Positions 1-14,100 of a DNA stretch of 64,000 nt are shown here, in pieces. The stretch covers positions 19,524,598 to 19,588,597 of the forward strand of contig NC_135560.1 of NCBI RefSeq assembly GCF_964340395.1, in the 5' to 3' direction. Numbering within the stretch: the stretch's first letter is position 1; each line of letters opens with the position of its first letter. The position numbers were made by a program, and so were the translations under genes. Below the pieces are notes generated by a model. It saw only the letters and a program-made list of their open reading frames with translations, searched no databases and was not told the DNA's origin. Origin of the DNA: Glandiceps talaboti. Lineage: Eukaryota > Hemichordata > Enteropneusta > Spengelidae.

Positions 1-550
1 ACAATATGAACTGCATTTGAATAGTTTTTGTAATAAGTTTGTTGTTTCATCTATTGTATCTGCATATCTTACAAAATACACAATTTGATTTGTGTTCTCA
101 GTATTTGGATTAGTCACTTGTAGATCTACAGTATCTACATTTTACAGGCATAACTGCAAACATCAGCTGATATAACGTAATCAATAAATACCTGTAGTAA
201 ACACATCATAAATCTTGTACAGGACACTTCTATTGATCTGCTACCCTGGTATGTTTACAATTACAACAACAATTTGATGCTTACAAAGCAATTACACTTT
301 TGAACAGACTGGTAATATAAATTTAGTACAAGTCACTACACCATTTTTATGATTATTGTTCTTTACGATGGATTAAATGACCTCTGATTACAAAGGTTAA
401 ATCACCTCAGACACAAATTTTTATGATGGTTCAAAGACTCCCATAAATGCATGTACTTTACCCTTGTAAAGTGTTAACTTTTGTTACTTATGAAAGTCAG
501 CACTCTTGATTCTTCTTTCTTGTTTACAGTATGATCCATTGTATTCTTAC

Positions 551-3500
551 CTTGGGTAGGCCAACATCTTCCATAGCATTTAACCAATGGTTTATATTGT
601 CTGTGTAGCGGAAATGTAAACCTCTGGTCTGAAACAAATCATTGTATACTGTTAATGTTATTGTACAGGTTTACCAAAATATTGACTCACTGATCTAAAA
701 TTAGGTATCTTTGGAAAGTGTCTTGGTAGGTATTTGTCTTCCTTCTATTTATATGCCAAAGGCCATGTCAATGTCTGTAGGTACAAGGAAGTCTGATATG
801 AAAGTATAATCAGAAATTTAAATGTTACAACAGTGGACTATTCAACCAAAATCAAAGTTAAACTGTAGAAACAATGTAGTCTATTCATGGCATCAAATCT
901 CAAGAGCTCTCTTAAATATCTGTGGCATCAAATCTCAAGATAGATCATCTCTCTTTACTATGTGGCATCAAATCTCAAGATATCTATCTTTGTTAGTGGT
1001 AAAGAGCTGCTTCATACCATTGGTTCACACCAAAACTAAAAACAATGTTGCATAATTGGTTAAAGTATTAACTCACTGTTGCGAAATCAAAGTTACATTA
1101 TTACTTCACTGTCATTTACATGTTTCACTTTTGGTCACATTATCAATGTACTGGTCTGAAAGTAGTATGCTTGACAGAGAATTGAACACCAGACTCTGAA
1201 AGTTGATCATCATAGTACTGGCATTTGGACTCAAAATAACAATGACCAAAACAAGGTTTATTGGTTGAAAATAACAATAACCAAAACAAGGTTTATTGGT
1301 TGAAAATAACAATAACCAAAATAAGGTTTATTGGTTGAAAATAACAATAACCAAAACAAGGTTTATTGGTTGAAAATAACAATAACTAAAACAAGGTTTA
1401 TTGGTTCAAAATAACAATAACCAAAACAAGGTTTATTGGTTCAAAATAACAATAACCAAAACAAGGTTTATTGATTTTAACAACTATCACTGTTTATTAC
1501 ATTACAGACATCTCAATAGACTGTTGTCATTATTTAACAAAGTCTATCACTACAAGTACCTTTAATGGTTTAGAACATATCTACAGTTGCCTATCTGTCA
1601 GTTTTTCTTTCTGAAAATTGACAACTTTCATTCTATAATTCTGTAACATTTTATGATTTGACAGCCAGAAGTAACTTTCAAAGATGATTCTTTGTTACAT
1701 GTAGCATGTCATATTGTAACTGTTAAGAGAGCAGATGTTGAATAAAAGAACTTTTCAATTTATAAATTGTCAATTTACATCATATGTACCTTTTGTGTTT
1801 CTGTGACATGCCAGCTTGTATGTTGGATTATATAACATTAAGAGATGTACAAATAATTGTACATGGAACACAATGCATACAGCTTACATCCCATTCACGT
1901 ATCTACTCTTTAAATTCAAATTGATACACATTTATTAATTTTATAAATTTGAATAGTATTTCATGTATTCACATGTATTGTGGTTCCTTGAAAACACCTC
2001 TTCCAAAATGTAATTTCATATTCCCACTCTTATTTAACAGTATACTTGTCAGGAACATTCAAAAGCAATTCTTGAATTGTGTGCTCATTATAAAAACTAT
2101 CACAATGACCACATTTCATCTGTATGCAGTTCAAAACAGTTTAGCATAAAGTCCATAATTCTTTCTGAGACTCTGCATATAAACCGATCGCCTGACCTTT
2201 GACCATGAATAACAAACAAGTCAGTCACTTTCCACAGTTCTTGTGTTTGGCACCATACAATGCCTGCATTCTTCATCTAATCTGAAATTCTCAGAGTCTG
2301 CAGGTGGGAAAAAACTGCCACCATTGTAATCATAAACACACTACCGACATTGTAGGAAATAGCTATACCTCCATATGTAAGCAATCAATGGTTCTCAAGA
2401 TCATACTATAGGTTAACGTCCCTTTTTGAAAACTGTTTCTTTTCTCTTAACAAAAATATAAGTAAATTCTATTTATTTTTGTATCAAAATGTCAATTTTT
2501 TATTCCAGTGTTTTTCTTTGTTGTCAAGGTACAAGTAGACCAGTAATTTCAGTTATGTACCTTCTTTGCAATGGTGAACTTCCTCCTGTGACAACAATGA
2601 AAGTGTCAACAGAAAATCTATTAGTACCAAGTACTTGTATGTTTTTATGGGGCGTACACATGAATGTAAATTTTTCAACTACTGTGTTAAAGATTTCATT
2701 ATCCTGTGACCGGCTATCAACTTACTGTTCATAATCTTATCTAAAAATATCCATCCATCAGCAACAATAAATATTTATAAATTCTTTACTTTTATAATAT
2801 TTGACATATTTAGACTGTAATTTACATGTAAAGTCTATGACCTCTGACCCCATCTCTGTAACCATGGTGATCTCTAGTATTGGCAAGACTTCACAGACAT
2901 ATGAACTTAGGACCCTACTCCAGCAGCCTAGCCCCACCCAAAGACTCAGTTATAGATGTACTCAAAGCAAATATAATATGCTACTATAAAGTCTACACCA
3001 AAGCTATAAACAAACTATCAACCTAACACTACAAATAAAATTGAATTATTAACATCTTAAATCAACATTTTTATTTTTATTTGATAATTATTTTTTTTGA
3101 TTTAATTGACCATAATTATAGTATTTATCATGATGCATATCATTCCTGTGTTGTATAGAAAGTTTTTAAACTCAAGTAAACTTCCTAACAATAGAAATAA
3201 TTGCTCCAGTTTTATATGTAACACTACAAATGAAAAATAAGTGTACTACTGTACAAGAAAATTACTCTGTATAAGAAAATTTCATTTTGAGAGAAGAATT
3301 GTCAGAAAATGAAAGACAATTTCAAAAAGTACTGATCATGATAAAGAAGACAGTACAGAATGTAGATGAAGTATAGTAGTTGCTTAGCAACTCTGTGTAA
3401 AGTAGTAGAGAGTATTGTTTGTATCAAATGCAATGTAACTACACAAAGTGATACACTAGAGATTTACATTTTAAATCTAACATTTTGTTGAAAGAGATCC

Positions 3501-6500
3501 TTTAAACTCAGGTTTATGATTGACATAATGTTGAATTTTAATGGTTTCAGCTACTTTTTATACATTAATATGTTACAAATGTATGTACTGTCAACAGCAT
3601 TTATACAGGTTATAACACCTCTCTGAGTACTGTACATACAGAGTTGTTTATAACAGTTCTGTGGACTACTCTCCGCGTACTGTACATAGAGTTGTTTATA
3701 ACAGCTCTGTGGACTCTTCAGTACAAAGAGCTATGTCACAAGTGCATACATTTTTTCTACATTAAACAGATCTACAGTCCAGTTCCTATATACAATTTAC
3801 ACAGTAATATTTTTCTTTTCATTAGCACACAGACAAAATCCATATGGTACGTTGGCTACTGTCAGCCTGCTGTTGACAGTCAGATATCATTTCACTTGTA
3901 TACTGACCCCATTTTCACACTTAATACATTTGTAGAGGTAAAATCAATAAAATGAAAACTGTAAAACTCAGATTGGGAAAATCATTTATATGATATGGTG
4001 ATGCTTCATTTAGTGTGTAATGTGGGAGTATGTTTATGAGAGCTTGTTTGACATCATAATTCTGTCTGCATTCAGGAAGGAATTATTTCCAGAACTTATC
4101 ACTCAGATTACCAGGAAATGTGGATTTCAAACATATTGGTGCAAACAACATTCTCGTCATTTTTTTAGCACATAAAAATGAAAAGCTTCAAAGTATATAA
4201 TTTTGGAAACGAAAGTTGTATTATTAAACAAAATAGTACCATTCATCTATCAATCTTCCAGTGTTTTTGCTAAGGTTGGGGAACCTGGGAACAGAAAAGG
4301 GGGAATATGGGTAAAACTGGCATAGTTTCCGATACATTGTACCATAATTTTGGTGGGGAACCTGGTAAATTTGAACTGCTTACTGCCCTTTTAACAAAAA
4401 CACTGTCTTCCATGAGAGATTTCCCATGGGGAAGATAACATACATGTAGTCTAGTACATGTTATTAGTAAGCTCTATGGGATTACACAATATACCCATAT
4501 AAATATTAATGGGAAACTACTGTCTAACTCAATTCCCAAAATATATCAATATCCTGGTTTACTCATATCCTGGATATCGATGTACATTGCATCATACTGG
4601 GATAGGTCAGTTACGGAAACTGATCTTACGGAAAGACATATATAAATATGACAGAAACCAATTTTTCACACGGAAATATAAATATAAATATGACCAGGAA
4701 AATAATATATAATATAATAAATATAAATGGAATTGATTTGATTTCAATTTCCTTAATTTTTTGTTTGTTGGTTTCCTAAAAAGCCATTAAAAATTGTAGA
4801 ATAATTTGACATACAATTGTAATATTCAGTTTGAAACAAATTCATAATGATATGCAGCGCTTCTTGTTTTAATTTTATTTATGTTTAAATGAAAATAAAA
4901 GCAAATCTCTAATCAGATCACTATTGGTTATGTTGTACATTTGTATTTACTGGTTTTAGTGATATGACAGAAACTAAAAAATACAGTAACATATTAAAAT
5001 GTAAGACATTCTCTTACACAATGTCAATCAATTTTTAAAAAAAATTATGAAGGGAATAAAATGTTTTAATTCTTCAAAATATTTAAAACAACCACAATAA
5101 TAAATACCGGTATGAACAATTGATTACAGAAAAACTTAAAACATTATATACTTTTTCATCCCCTCCTGTTACTTTTTTAAATTGAAAACACTGAAAAAAA
5201 AGAACCTTACAGACAAAAGTCAAAAAAAATTATCAGATCACCTTTAGTCAATTTTCATAATTCTCTTATAAAAAGAAATGATTTTCTGTGATATTTTAAT
5301 TAAACAAAACACAGTGACTAGAATTACATAGTTTGGAGATTATTTCTAAATATACTTAATTACTCACGGTAAAAAGAGTTGGAATATCAGCTGTGTTCCC
5401 TATGTATGAATACCTGTCTTTGTTCAACTACATGGACATACCAATGATATCTTATTACACTATGTACGTGTATAGGTGGCAAGTAGTCCAGTATGTTAAA
5501 ACAACTCTCTATTACAGTTAGACTTTAAGTCATTGCTAACTATTTCTAATTTGAATGCAAACACTAAATCTAATACTTACACGAAATATACTTAAAATAT
5601 ATAAATTATTAATTTTTATAATATCCAATATGATGCATATAATGAGTGTACTTATGTTATGATTATGCAATACTACACAACTTGTGACTAGAGTACAATA
5701 ATTTACAGAAAATGTTATGGTTGGATATTACTGTGAATACTAAATAGTTTACATTTGATATGTCACACCCATCACATACTATTTTATTAAATGCATACAG
5801 ACATAACTCTCATCTGACTTAAAGTACACATTCATGAATACACTGGTTTGTGGTTAATTTAGACTCAGTAAACAAACCAGCTATCAATTACATGAACAGA
5901 GAGTCAGGACCTTTATAATAGCAACATATGTTAAACGTTTGGTATGTTTTGTTTTTTGAATAATTTGACCTCGCACATGAATTTTTCAGAATTTACCAAT
6001 GTAACTTATGAACTTTCTTTCTATAGAACTGAACAAATTCTGCAAGTTAACTACTGGTAATACTACTTTCGAATTTGAAGTAAAACTGTTGGTATTTCAA
6101 CATTTCAACCAAATCTAAATATCTATTATTTTTCCAAATTCAACTTACTAAATAAATGACACTTGGTTTGATCATTATCAATGATTATAAATAAACTAAT
6201 TCTAGTAAAAATCTAAAAACGGTTGGTATTTCTAAACGGTTGACCAAATTTCAAATTCTGTCATTGTTCACGATTCAACTTACCTTATATCTGGTTTGAT
6301 CTTTGTCAAAAATCTTTTTCAAAGGTACAACTTTGGGAGAAAAGAAATGTGACAATTTGGCTAAATATACTCCATTTTGTAATCCTTCTTCCAACTCAGT
6401 AGATGGTGGCAAGGGTTCATTAATGCAGGCTTCAATCCATCTATACAAGGTGAATAGATGACATCATTATCAAGTGACACATATTACACAGGATACAATG

Positions 6501-8295
6501 AAATGAGAAATGGAGATTTCCCAGACAGACAGACTGACTGACTGCCAAACAATAAAAGAAACCAATTATTTATCCGGATGTATATTAGTTTTGAAATGTG
6601 ATGTCAGATCTAAACCAAGATGGTACGTTCTAACTTTGAATAATGACACAATAGTGAAACACAATTTCAACATTTACTACAGTACAAGTTATTCAACGAT
6701 TATATTCTGGTGGAAAAATGACAGTATATAACAGTGGAAAAATGACAGTATATAACAGTGTATATTTGTGAACACTATTTTTACCAGAAATTATAACTTA
6801 GTAATTCTATATCAACATATGTGTGATATATAGATATGAATTTATTGAATACTAAAAGATGTTGACACTACAGTAAAGCACAGCATGTGGTACCACATAG
6901 AAAATTACAATCAGAAAATTACTCTTTAATTCTCAAATGATATTTATTTCTGATAAACTTTGATCTACAAGGTTTACATTAAATATAAAAGTAATATCGT
7001 AGTTATCCATACACAGCAGTACACACATCAACATTTCAATAAACAATCTGTTGAAATCAATTTTTTTTGATGACATACACATAGCTACAGAAACTACATT
7101 CAGATTTAATCTTTTGCTGCTTTGGCATACATTAAAACCACAGCTGTTAGTTAACTTGGATCAAAGGTGGTGTCTGTATGTCAATAATCGATACAACTAC
7201 AAACTGTGGCACGACTATGACCTCATCATGATCATTATCACTAAAATTGGAAGTGTATTCACTTTAAAATATGGCATGCAAGTAATGCAACTGTGTAACT
7301 GTTGTTATGGTAAAATGGATGGACATCTGTACTTTGTTTTTAATTTACATTATAATAAATACACATTTCATATAATTATACATTGATAGAAATAATCTGA
7401 GTGATTTAAATATTATGATGCAACAAGTGTTATTTCCAAAATAATAACTATAATTTTATCACTGTGTAGGATTAGTAATTTTAAAATACAGACATCTATG
7501 TGCTACCAACTTATTTTATTATTTGTTTTGTCTTTGCATGTAAAACCTACATTTAATACTGAGTGTAACTGACCACATTCGTCAATGATTCAATGTATGT
7601 TTATCAAAAATTAAACCAAAGTATGCAATAGGGTGAAACCAAAGAGGCAGGCACATACCCTCACGGAGCTTCCAAAGGTCATTGATAAAATTACTATTTG
7701 TATATATCTGACACGGTATATTGATCGTTTTTCATTTGAACACTGTCTGTATCAGTGTACACTAATGCAATTATTTATGTTAATTTTTAATGTGCAAATC
7801 CCAGCACAAGGGTGAAAATTATGAGTGAATAACTTACACTTTAGCTTCTTCCAGATGGCAGAGATATTCATATGCGACGTTTTGACGTCGTATTTCGTCC
7901 ATTTCCATACCCGACGCTCGGTGAGGCATGTTTTCATCTTCATCTGTCACAAAATAATATCGGAATTATTAATACAATTTATTATACAGTACTCATTGTC
8001 ATTTTTTGACAATCGATCGAAAATACACAGTAGTACGCACTACTGGTTCCTGGTACTGGAATGTGAAATAACTGGATACACGGAGAAACTTACGGCAATG
8101 AGTCTTGATCGTTCGGTTTCGATTGGAGTCCAGTAAAGTGACTTTTCAGGAAACGTTAAGTTTTGTTTTTGTGTAGAAATCTACCATTGAAACACAGACA
8201 CAGCCACACACGCCGCCCACCGACACACACATTTTGTACTTACGGTTATATTGGGTTTCTCCTGAGCCCTCTATCACTTCTCCGTTGCTTGCCAT
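551..8295 (-). CDS. IQGAP: IQGAP family Ras GTPase-activating-like scaffold protein, 5' part only (131 codons)
   Basis: IQGAPs are cytoplasmic scaffolds that bind actin through an N-terminal calponin-homology (CH) domain and carry WW, IQ and RasGAP-related domains further on. Only the start is in the window. Minus-strand exons, all with GT-AG borders and consistent phase: 8295-8244 (ATG at 8295), 7943-7838, 6440-6284, 628-551. The junction at 7838/6440 gives K-V-W-I-E-A. The joined protein has MDEIRRQNVAYEYLCHLEEA at residues 32-51, then ELEEGLQNGVYLAKL and KKIFDKDQTRYK, then TRGLHFRYTDNINHWLNAM. This is the beginning of the IQGAP CH domain as recalled from human IQGAP1/2. The short leader (about 30 aa) before the CH domain is not conserved. 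The last visible donor (GTAAG, 550-546) points left, so the rest of the gene lies beyond base 1. No exon was found in 1-545. Paralogue number cannot be assigned. Confidence 0.93.
1217..1476. repeat. 35-bp minisatellite, about 7 copies
   Basis: Tandem copies of a 35-bp unit built on GGTTTATTGGTTGAAAATAA and AACAATAACCAAAACAA recur at 1252, 1287, 1322 and onward with few changes. The array lies in the large intron between IQGAP exons 3 and 4. TTGGTT and AACCAA within each unit are short inverted motifs. Confidence 0.9.
4259..4405. mobile_element. 147-bp MITE-like element with CAGTGTTTTTG inverted ends
   Basis: The element starts CAGTGTTTTTGCTAAGG and ends CTTTTAACAAAAACACTG, so its terminal 11 bp are inverted repeats apart from small internal differences. 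It is flanked on both sides by TCTTC (4254-4258 and 4406-4410), a 5-bp candidate target-site duplication. It has no coding capacity. It lies in an IQGAP intron. A diverged relative is at 46817-47059. CAGTG ends recall hAT-type elements, but those usually make 8-bp duplications, so the superfamily is open. Confidence 0.6.
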
Positions 8296-8870
8296 GATGA
8301 AATTTCAACAATACATGTGTCCACTAAAACTGAAAATACGGTAATAATTCCAAGACACGAGCTCGATAAAATGATAAACAACTTTCTGTATGTCAATGTC
8401 TACTGGTCTGGAGGCAATGGCGCTCCCATTCAAACGAACTTTGCTAAAGCGTGATGGATTGTGGGAAGTCAATGACATCATATATCAATATGTAAATATC
8501 ATCGAAGGTACTGGGTCTTGCATACATCGAGCATATACATGTGTAATATGGGATAGGGGCGCACTCGTCATGTTCTATTGATCAAGGATGGTCATAATAC
8601 AAAAATACAATGAAATTCAAATGACGAGCGTGAAAAGGAATAGACACAACTGTGACTGTCAACTCGATAGACAATTACACTCTTTGGATCGAAAGTCAAA
8701 TTCAAACGATCAACACTGGTATTTGATAACACGAGGTCGCGTACCTAATAATAACGGTATTATTTTGTATATGACCATCCTTGAATCATTGGGTGTATTT
8801 AGTGAGACTAATGGCAATGCATCCATGCTTGAATAGAATATTAGCTCACAAATGACTGTGGATCTATCGT

Positions 8871-8970
8871 CTAGTTCCTGACGACCGTCACGGTGTTCCG
8901 GTTTCCATCTACACACACTATTGTGTAAAGATAACGTAGTCTAAATCGGAACACGGTCGTCAGGATCTAG
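8871..8970. repeat. Imperfect inverted repeat upstream of IQGAP
   Basis: CCTGACGACCGT (8877-8888) is matched in inverse by ACGGTCGTCAGG (8953-8964). The match extends inward through GTGTTCCG / CGGAAC with a 4-base insertion in the left arm, and outward through GATCTA-type flanks. It would form a hairpin of roughly 100 bases. It may be a small fold-back element or a promoter-proximal structure. Confidence 0.55.
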
Positions 8971-10098
8971 ACTAGTGTATAGTGGATTTTGTAACCTGGC
9001 AGGGAACTCCATCTGGAAGATCACCTGACGACACACTTCCCATGAGAGAACGCGAATGAAATAAATAATATTTTAGGTTGCTTTTATACAAGTTTAATCA
9101 GATGTTTGATTTCTTAAATTTGTCCCCCCCCCCCCCTTTTTGGACCCGCTATGAATTTGACGATCTTTTTCTTAATAAGTGATAAGTTCACTGGCCCCAA
9201 ACAAAACAAAACAATATTTATTTTATTATGCTATATCAGTTTACTAGGATCATGATTGTTTTGGATTAAATTTCTTTTCAAAACTTATATTTACATGTAA
9301 TTGTTCTCTTCATCCTCATTTCCCCTTTTTTGAACTTATTTCTTCAAATTTTTGTGATGAGCTTCAAGAATTAGTTTATAATTTGAAGTAAAAATGTCAA
9401 TAATAAAAAACCCTATATGTTTATTTCCATTCTGTTTCCTGCCATGATGTTTCAAAGCTTTATAGGTTGTCCCATCACGCTGTCCTAATACATGTAATAT
9501 TTTGTTTGACATGCTACACGCAGGTAAACTTTAAATCATTTTACAAATTGGCGATCAAAATAATTTAGATGTTCAATTTACAAGGAAGATACTACAAGAG
9601 ATAGATAATTCATGTACTAGTATTAAAAAAGAAATGTACACGATTCGGAGACACTAAGCAGGCTATGTTTCGGATGTAATCTCTCACTTTAAGTATTTCA
9701 CTTAATCAAATGAGTATTTTTTATAACATCAAGTACGTATACCTAAAGGTTTTTATACCTCCTTAACCGATGTGTCAGGCTCGTTTCAAACTCAGACTAC
9801 TAAAAGAAGGTTCAAGTCAAACCACAAGCCTCGTCGCAAATAGCGCCATCTACCAGGAAGAATAGCAAAGGTCTTTTGTTTTCTCAGACAAACTTTGTCA
9901 ATGTCAAATGATGTAAACATTTGTTAATCAATGTTTTCCTTCTTTTGCCAGTAATTTGAACACATGCGATAACCAATGAAAATGTCACTACCTACTAAAA
10001 AATATTCACTATCATATTATCTTACAAACATTGAATGGCAAGACATTACAAATTTGACATGGAAATTTGACTTATACTTACCAGTAAAACAAATGATA

Positions 10099-10102
<4 letters not shown>

Positions 10103-10182
<80 letters not shown>
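10103..10182. repeat. (CT)n microsatellite, about 80 bp
   Basis: Uninterrupted CT dinucleotides, about 40 units. Confidence 0.98.
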
Positions 10183-10185
<3 letters not shown>

Positions 10186-11124
10186 CAGCAACAGTTATCA
10201 TGTGTTCATAAAGTTGTGGATAAGAATCAAACTTCTCCAATATATTATATTAAAACTTTTATTCTGGGAATTGTATCAAAATACTCTATGTACAACATTT
10301 GGTGTTAAAAAATCTCCAAACTTCAACAGAGAAATGATGGCAAAGAAACATCAAGAAAATGATCAAGAAATCTTCAAAATAACAAGATTACAAACTATGG
10401 GAATTATCCTGTCCAGGGATGTGGATGTCTTGTGGTGTTATCAGATGACTTCACTTCACTTCATTTTGACAAGATTCAAATGTTGTCGAACACTTCTGAC
10501 GATAAAAACTACATTCTGTTCACAAAGGCAAAGTTTTTGATAGGAACTAAGCAACAATTGTATGTACATTTTTACTTTAATAATCTTGATTCAAAAACTT
10601 TTGAACACTTCTCAGGTTTTTTTTTTCAAATTTGACATCAAAAAGTTTTATGGGTCATGTTCTGTTCACAGGTGCAAAGTTATAGTAAAGGCTATGCAAC
10701 CATCGTATACACATCAAATTTAATTTTAATATTTTATTTTCATATTGAATAGTTGTTATCATATCAGCTTACATAGTCTTATCTAATGAAGTCATAAATT
10801 GTATACTTCAGGTAATTACTTGCTTAATGATTAATCTAGTTACCATACATGTAGTCGGTTTCTATGATCACTCTCATAGTGTGTATAGTGACTAGACTAT
10901 TACATCATATGAACATACTTGTAGCACACTTTCTTATCAAATCATACATGAGTGTAGGGTCTATGATCAAATCTACACATTTCTTCAAGATTCTAAGTAA
11001 ACCAAACACACTGACAAAGGGACATTAGCTGATATTCTAATATCGTGAAAGTAGAGCTTGAGGGTGTGCAGAATTCTGTTGCTATGGCAACAGTTTTGCA
11101 CTGATTCTGCATGGAAACCATTTA

Positions 11125-14100
11125 TCATCTCTCATCACCATCATTGTCATCTTCTAATTCTTCATCAGGTGAACACTGAAAATAACAAGATGGTTGATAC
11201 CGCAATGTTTATGTCAAAACAATTTACTTCATGTCGTGTGTGTGATTGTTATTGCACTTTCTCCAGCAAAATGATGTCACGCAACTTTACCCATGACTTT
11301 CATGTACCGGTAGAAGTTGTTGATAGTGTGTTTTAACATTTCATTTTCAAAGTTAAACTTCACATATCTAAGGATGAGATGCATGTCCAGGGGTTATTCT
11401 CTAATTGATTGAATATTCCTGGATGAAAGAGTTAACAATAAGTAAGAAAGAAATAAGATGAAATGAGCATTAAAGGTCATTGTTGAAACTACATCCACTT
11501 GTGTACAGCTTCTTGGAAACGTTAGGTTTGTGATCGAATAATAAAACTACTGGTATACTATTTACATAGTATTCTACAAAATACACCTGACTATTGTCAT
11601 ATACTTACACAGAATTCTACAAAACACACCTGGCTATTGTCATATACTTACACAGAATTCTACAAAACACACCTGGCTATTGTCATATACTTACATAGTA
11701 TTCTACAAAACACACCTGGCCATCATCATTTCTTATCATGTATTGTAATGACAGAAATCCTCTATAGTCAGTACGTATAGATATCTTACTGGACAGTCCC
11801 AGTGCTTTCACTGATGGTTTTAATAACGTCAACTTATACCTGGACAAAGAACAAAGAAAACAGCTGGTGAACCATCACTATGAATTGACTGAATGCAAAT
11901 ACCCAAGTATATAGTGAATAGTGTAACATATCAGAAGTTTTTAGAGCAATGCACTCTGACTAATCACTTAATATTTAACACAGTAAATTTGTGATCTTGG
12001 TTGTTGCAAATGTCAAATCATAAATCCATCTTTACATGCCTTTTTGATATCTTTCAAAGCGTCTGTTGCATATTCAAACTGTCGAAGGTAAAATATGTTT
12101 TAGAACATCATACACAATCTACACAAAATGTTTTAAAGTAATTAAATTATCTTACATAATTACCTGTTGGTAAAATGTTTTGAGAACATCATATACAATT
12201 TAAATTGAATGCTGTTATTGAAATGTCTTACACACTTACCTGTTAGTTTGTGTTTGTGTACACTGAAATGACTCAACCATATCAGAGTCTTTGGGATAGT
12301 CAGCCTGAAAAAGGTCATAGGTCATAGATACATAGTGTTATCGTCAATAAGTGTAACAGTGGTAAATTTGCAGTTTCCTAAAAATGTCTACTTTTTCTAA
12401 AAACTAGTTGGAATTTATGTACGCTATTACTACAGATATCCAATACTGTTTAACAACATTAAATTTAATCTTAAAATGTAACTTGTACACAAATGTTTGT
12501 TTGTCTTGTTTAACTGCCCCACCCCCTAGAAAACAAGACAAAGCAACAACATAGGTTGGAACCCTCTACTCATTCCTGACCAAAATTGCCAATGAACATT
12601 ATCATTTCAATACAATTACAAATACACAGTCATCAGAGTACCATTACATGATTTCACTCTTCTCCAAATTTCATAAACTTAGCGGACTTTGAATAAAAGA
12701 CAAGAAGTGAGAGGGTCCCATTCTATAACTCATATTTCACTAGGTTGAACAACTACATATATTTTGGATTAAGATTTTATCAAACTATTTAACTTACATG
12801 TGTACTGCCTGCATTACCAAATGTTGATAATCTCAAATAAGGTTTGTCTGGGGACATCAAAATCTGTAAAACTTCACTCGTCATGTCTAATTCAGAGAAT
12901 GCTTCTTTTAGACACTCTGACTGGAGAGAGAAATCTGAAAGTCTATCATCTATGTCAAGTGAATATGATTCCTCTTTTGAAAGGAGGCATGTTTAGTTTA
13001 ATGTTTGCTAACTGTATTGTTGGACAGTAAAATATAGTTACTTTGGAAAAATACAAATGAATGTGACGTTTTGATCCGTCTACTATGGCCCTTGGTAATG
13101 CAAAGATTTTATTATTAGTATTAATGTCTCTCTCTTGAAGTCTGTAGTAGAGAGTTCAAAACATCGCATTTGTTTCTAATTTACCATTCCAAAATAATGA
13201 CATTTTACTGTCCTATTGATTCTTGGAATCATGAGCAATATATTCTCCTATATTAACTACATTGTTAATTCATCACACTTCTAAGCACCACTACTTTCCA
13301 ATGGCTGTGAATCAGTGATTCTTCTATTTCATTGTTTGGTCACTTGAAGATAAACCAATTGTAAGAATTGTAAGGATAATTTATCAAGACAAACTTGGTG
13401 CAGTTAATAAATTTATTTATTCCACAGTACTCAGTATTGTAGGCTGCCATACTAAACTACAGCAATTTCTTTCACAGTGGTATTATTCTGTGTATAAAAA
13501 TGCTGTCCTTATAATTATTTCTAGACATACCTTCATGATAATTTTGTTTATTACGTTGGCACTAGAAAAGTTAAAATCCAAAATTTCATCTGGTTCTAAT
13601 GTCTTGATGGTGCAGTCTGTCAACACACCACCCTCTTCCAGCCTTCAATAAAAATCACATTATATTAAAACTTATATTACACACAAATAATATGACAGAA
13701 CCCCATGATGTGCCAGTGCAAGTGTGATATTTGCATGAGTGCTTTCAGTGTTCTCTGCAAGTGTGCAATAATGTTTTTGGCATTGTAGTATGTGCAAATA
13801 CCATTAGTATGCACACGCCAGTGCAAGTAATCTCTGGTACACATGAAATGATTATGCCCACTGATTTGAAAGCGACAAACCATCTATCAGGATCATCATT
13901 GGCAAGTTATTCACACTGCATTATAAATAGAAAATGTCAATGTTGATGGCTAATACATTCAGTTGTGAAGGTGTGTCTTATTAATTATACCTTGGTGACT
14001 GGTAGACTGTCAGATATACATAATGTTGTAATTATAAATCAACCCTTACCATAATACAAGAGGAGAACCGTAACCACCGTAACACATCTTTAAAGCTGTG

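Larger units (their letters stand above)
8296..11124. other. IQGAP-RAD1 intergenic region
   Basis: IQGAP starts at 8295 and RAD1 stops at 11125, both on the minus strand. The interval contains the IQGAP promoter side, the inverted repeat at 8871-8970, a CT microsatellite at 10103-10182 and the RAD1 3' UTR. A TTTATT at 10733-10738 reads AATAAA on the minus strand and is a candidate RAD1 polyadenylation signal. The open frames here are short, low complexity or lack codon bias, and I recognise no gene. Confidence 0.6.
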
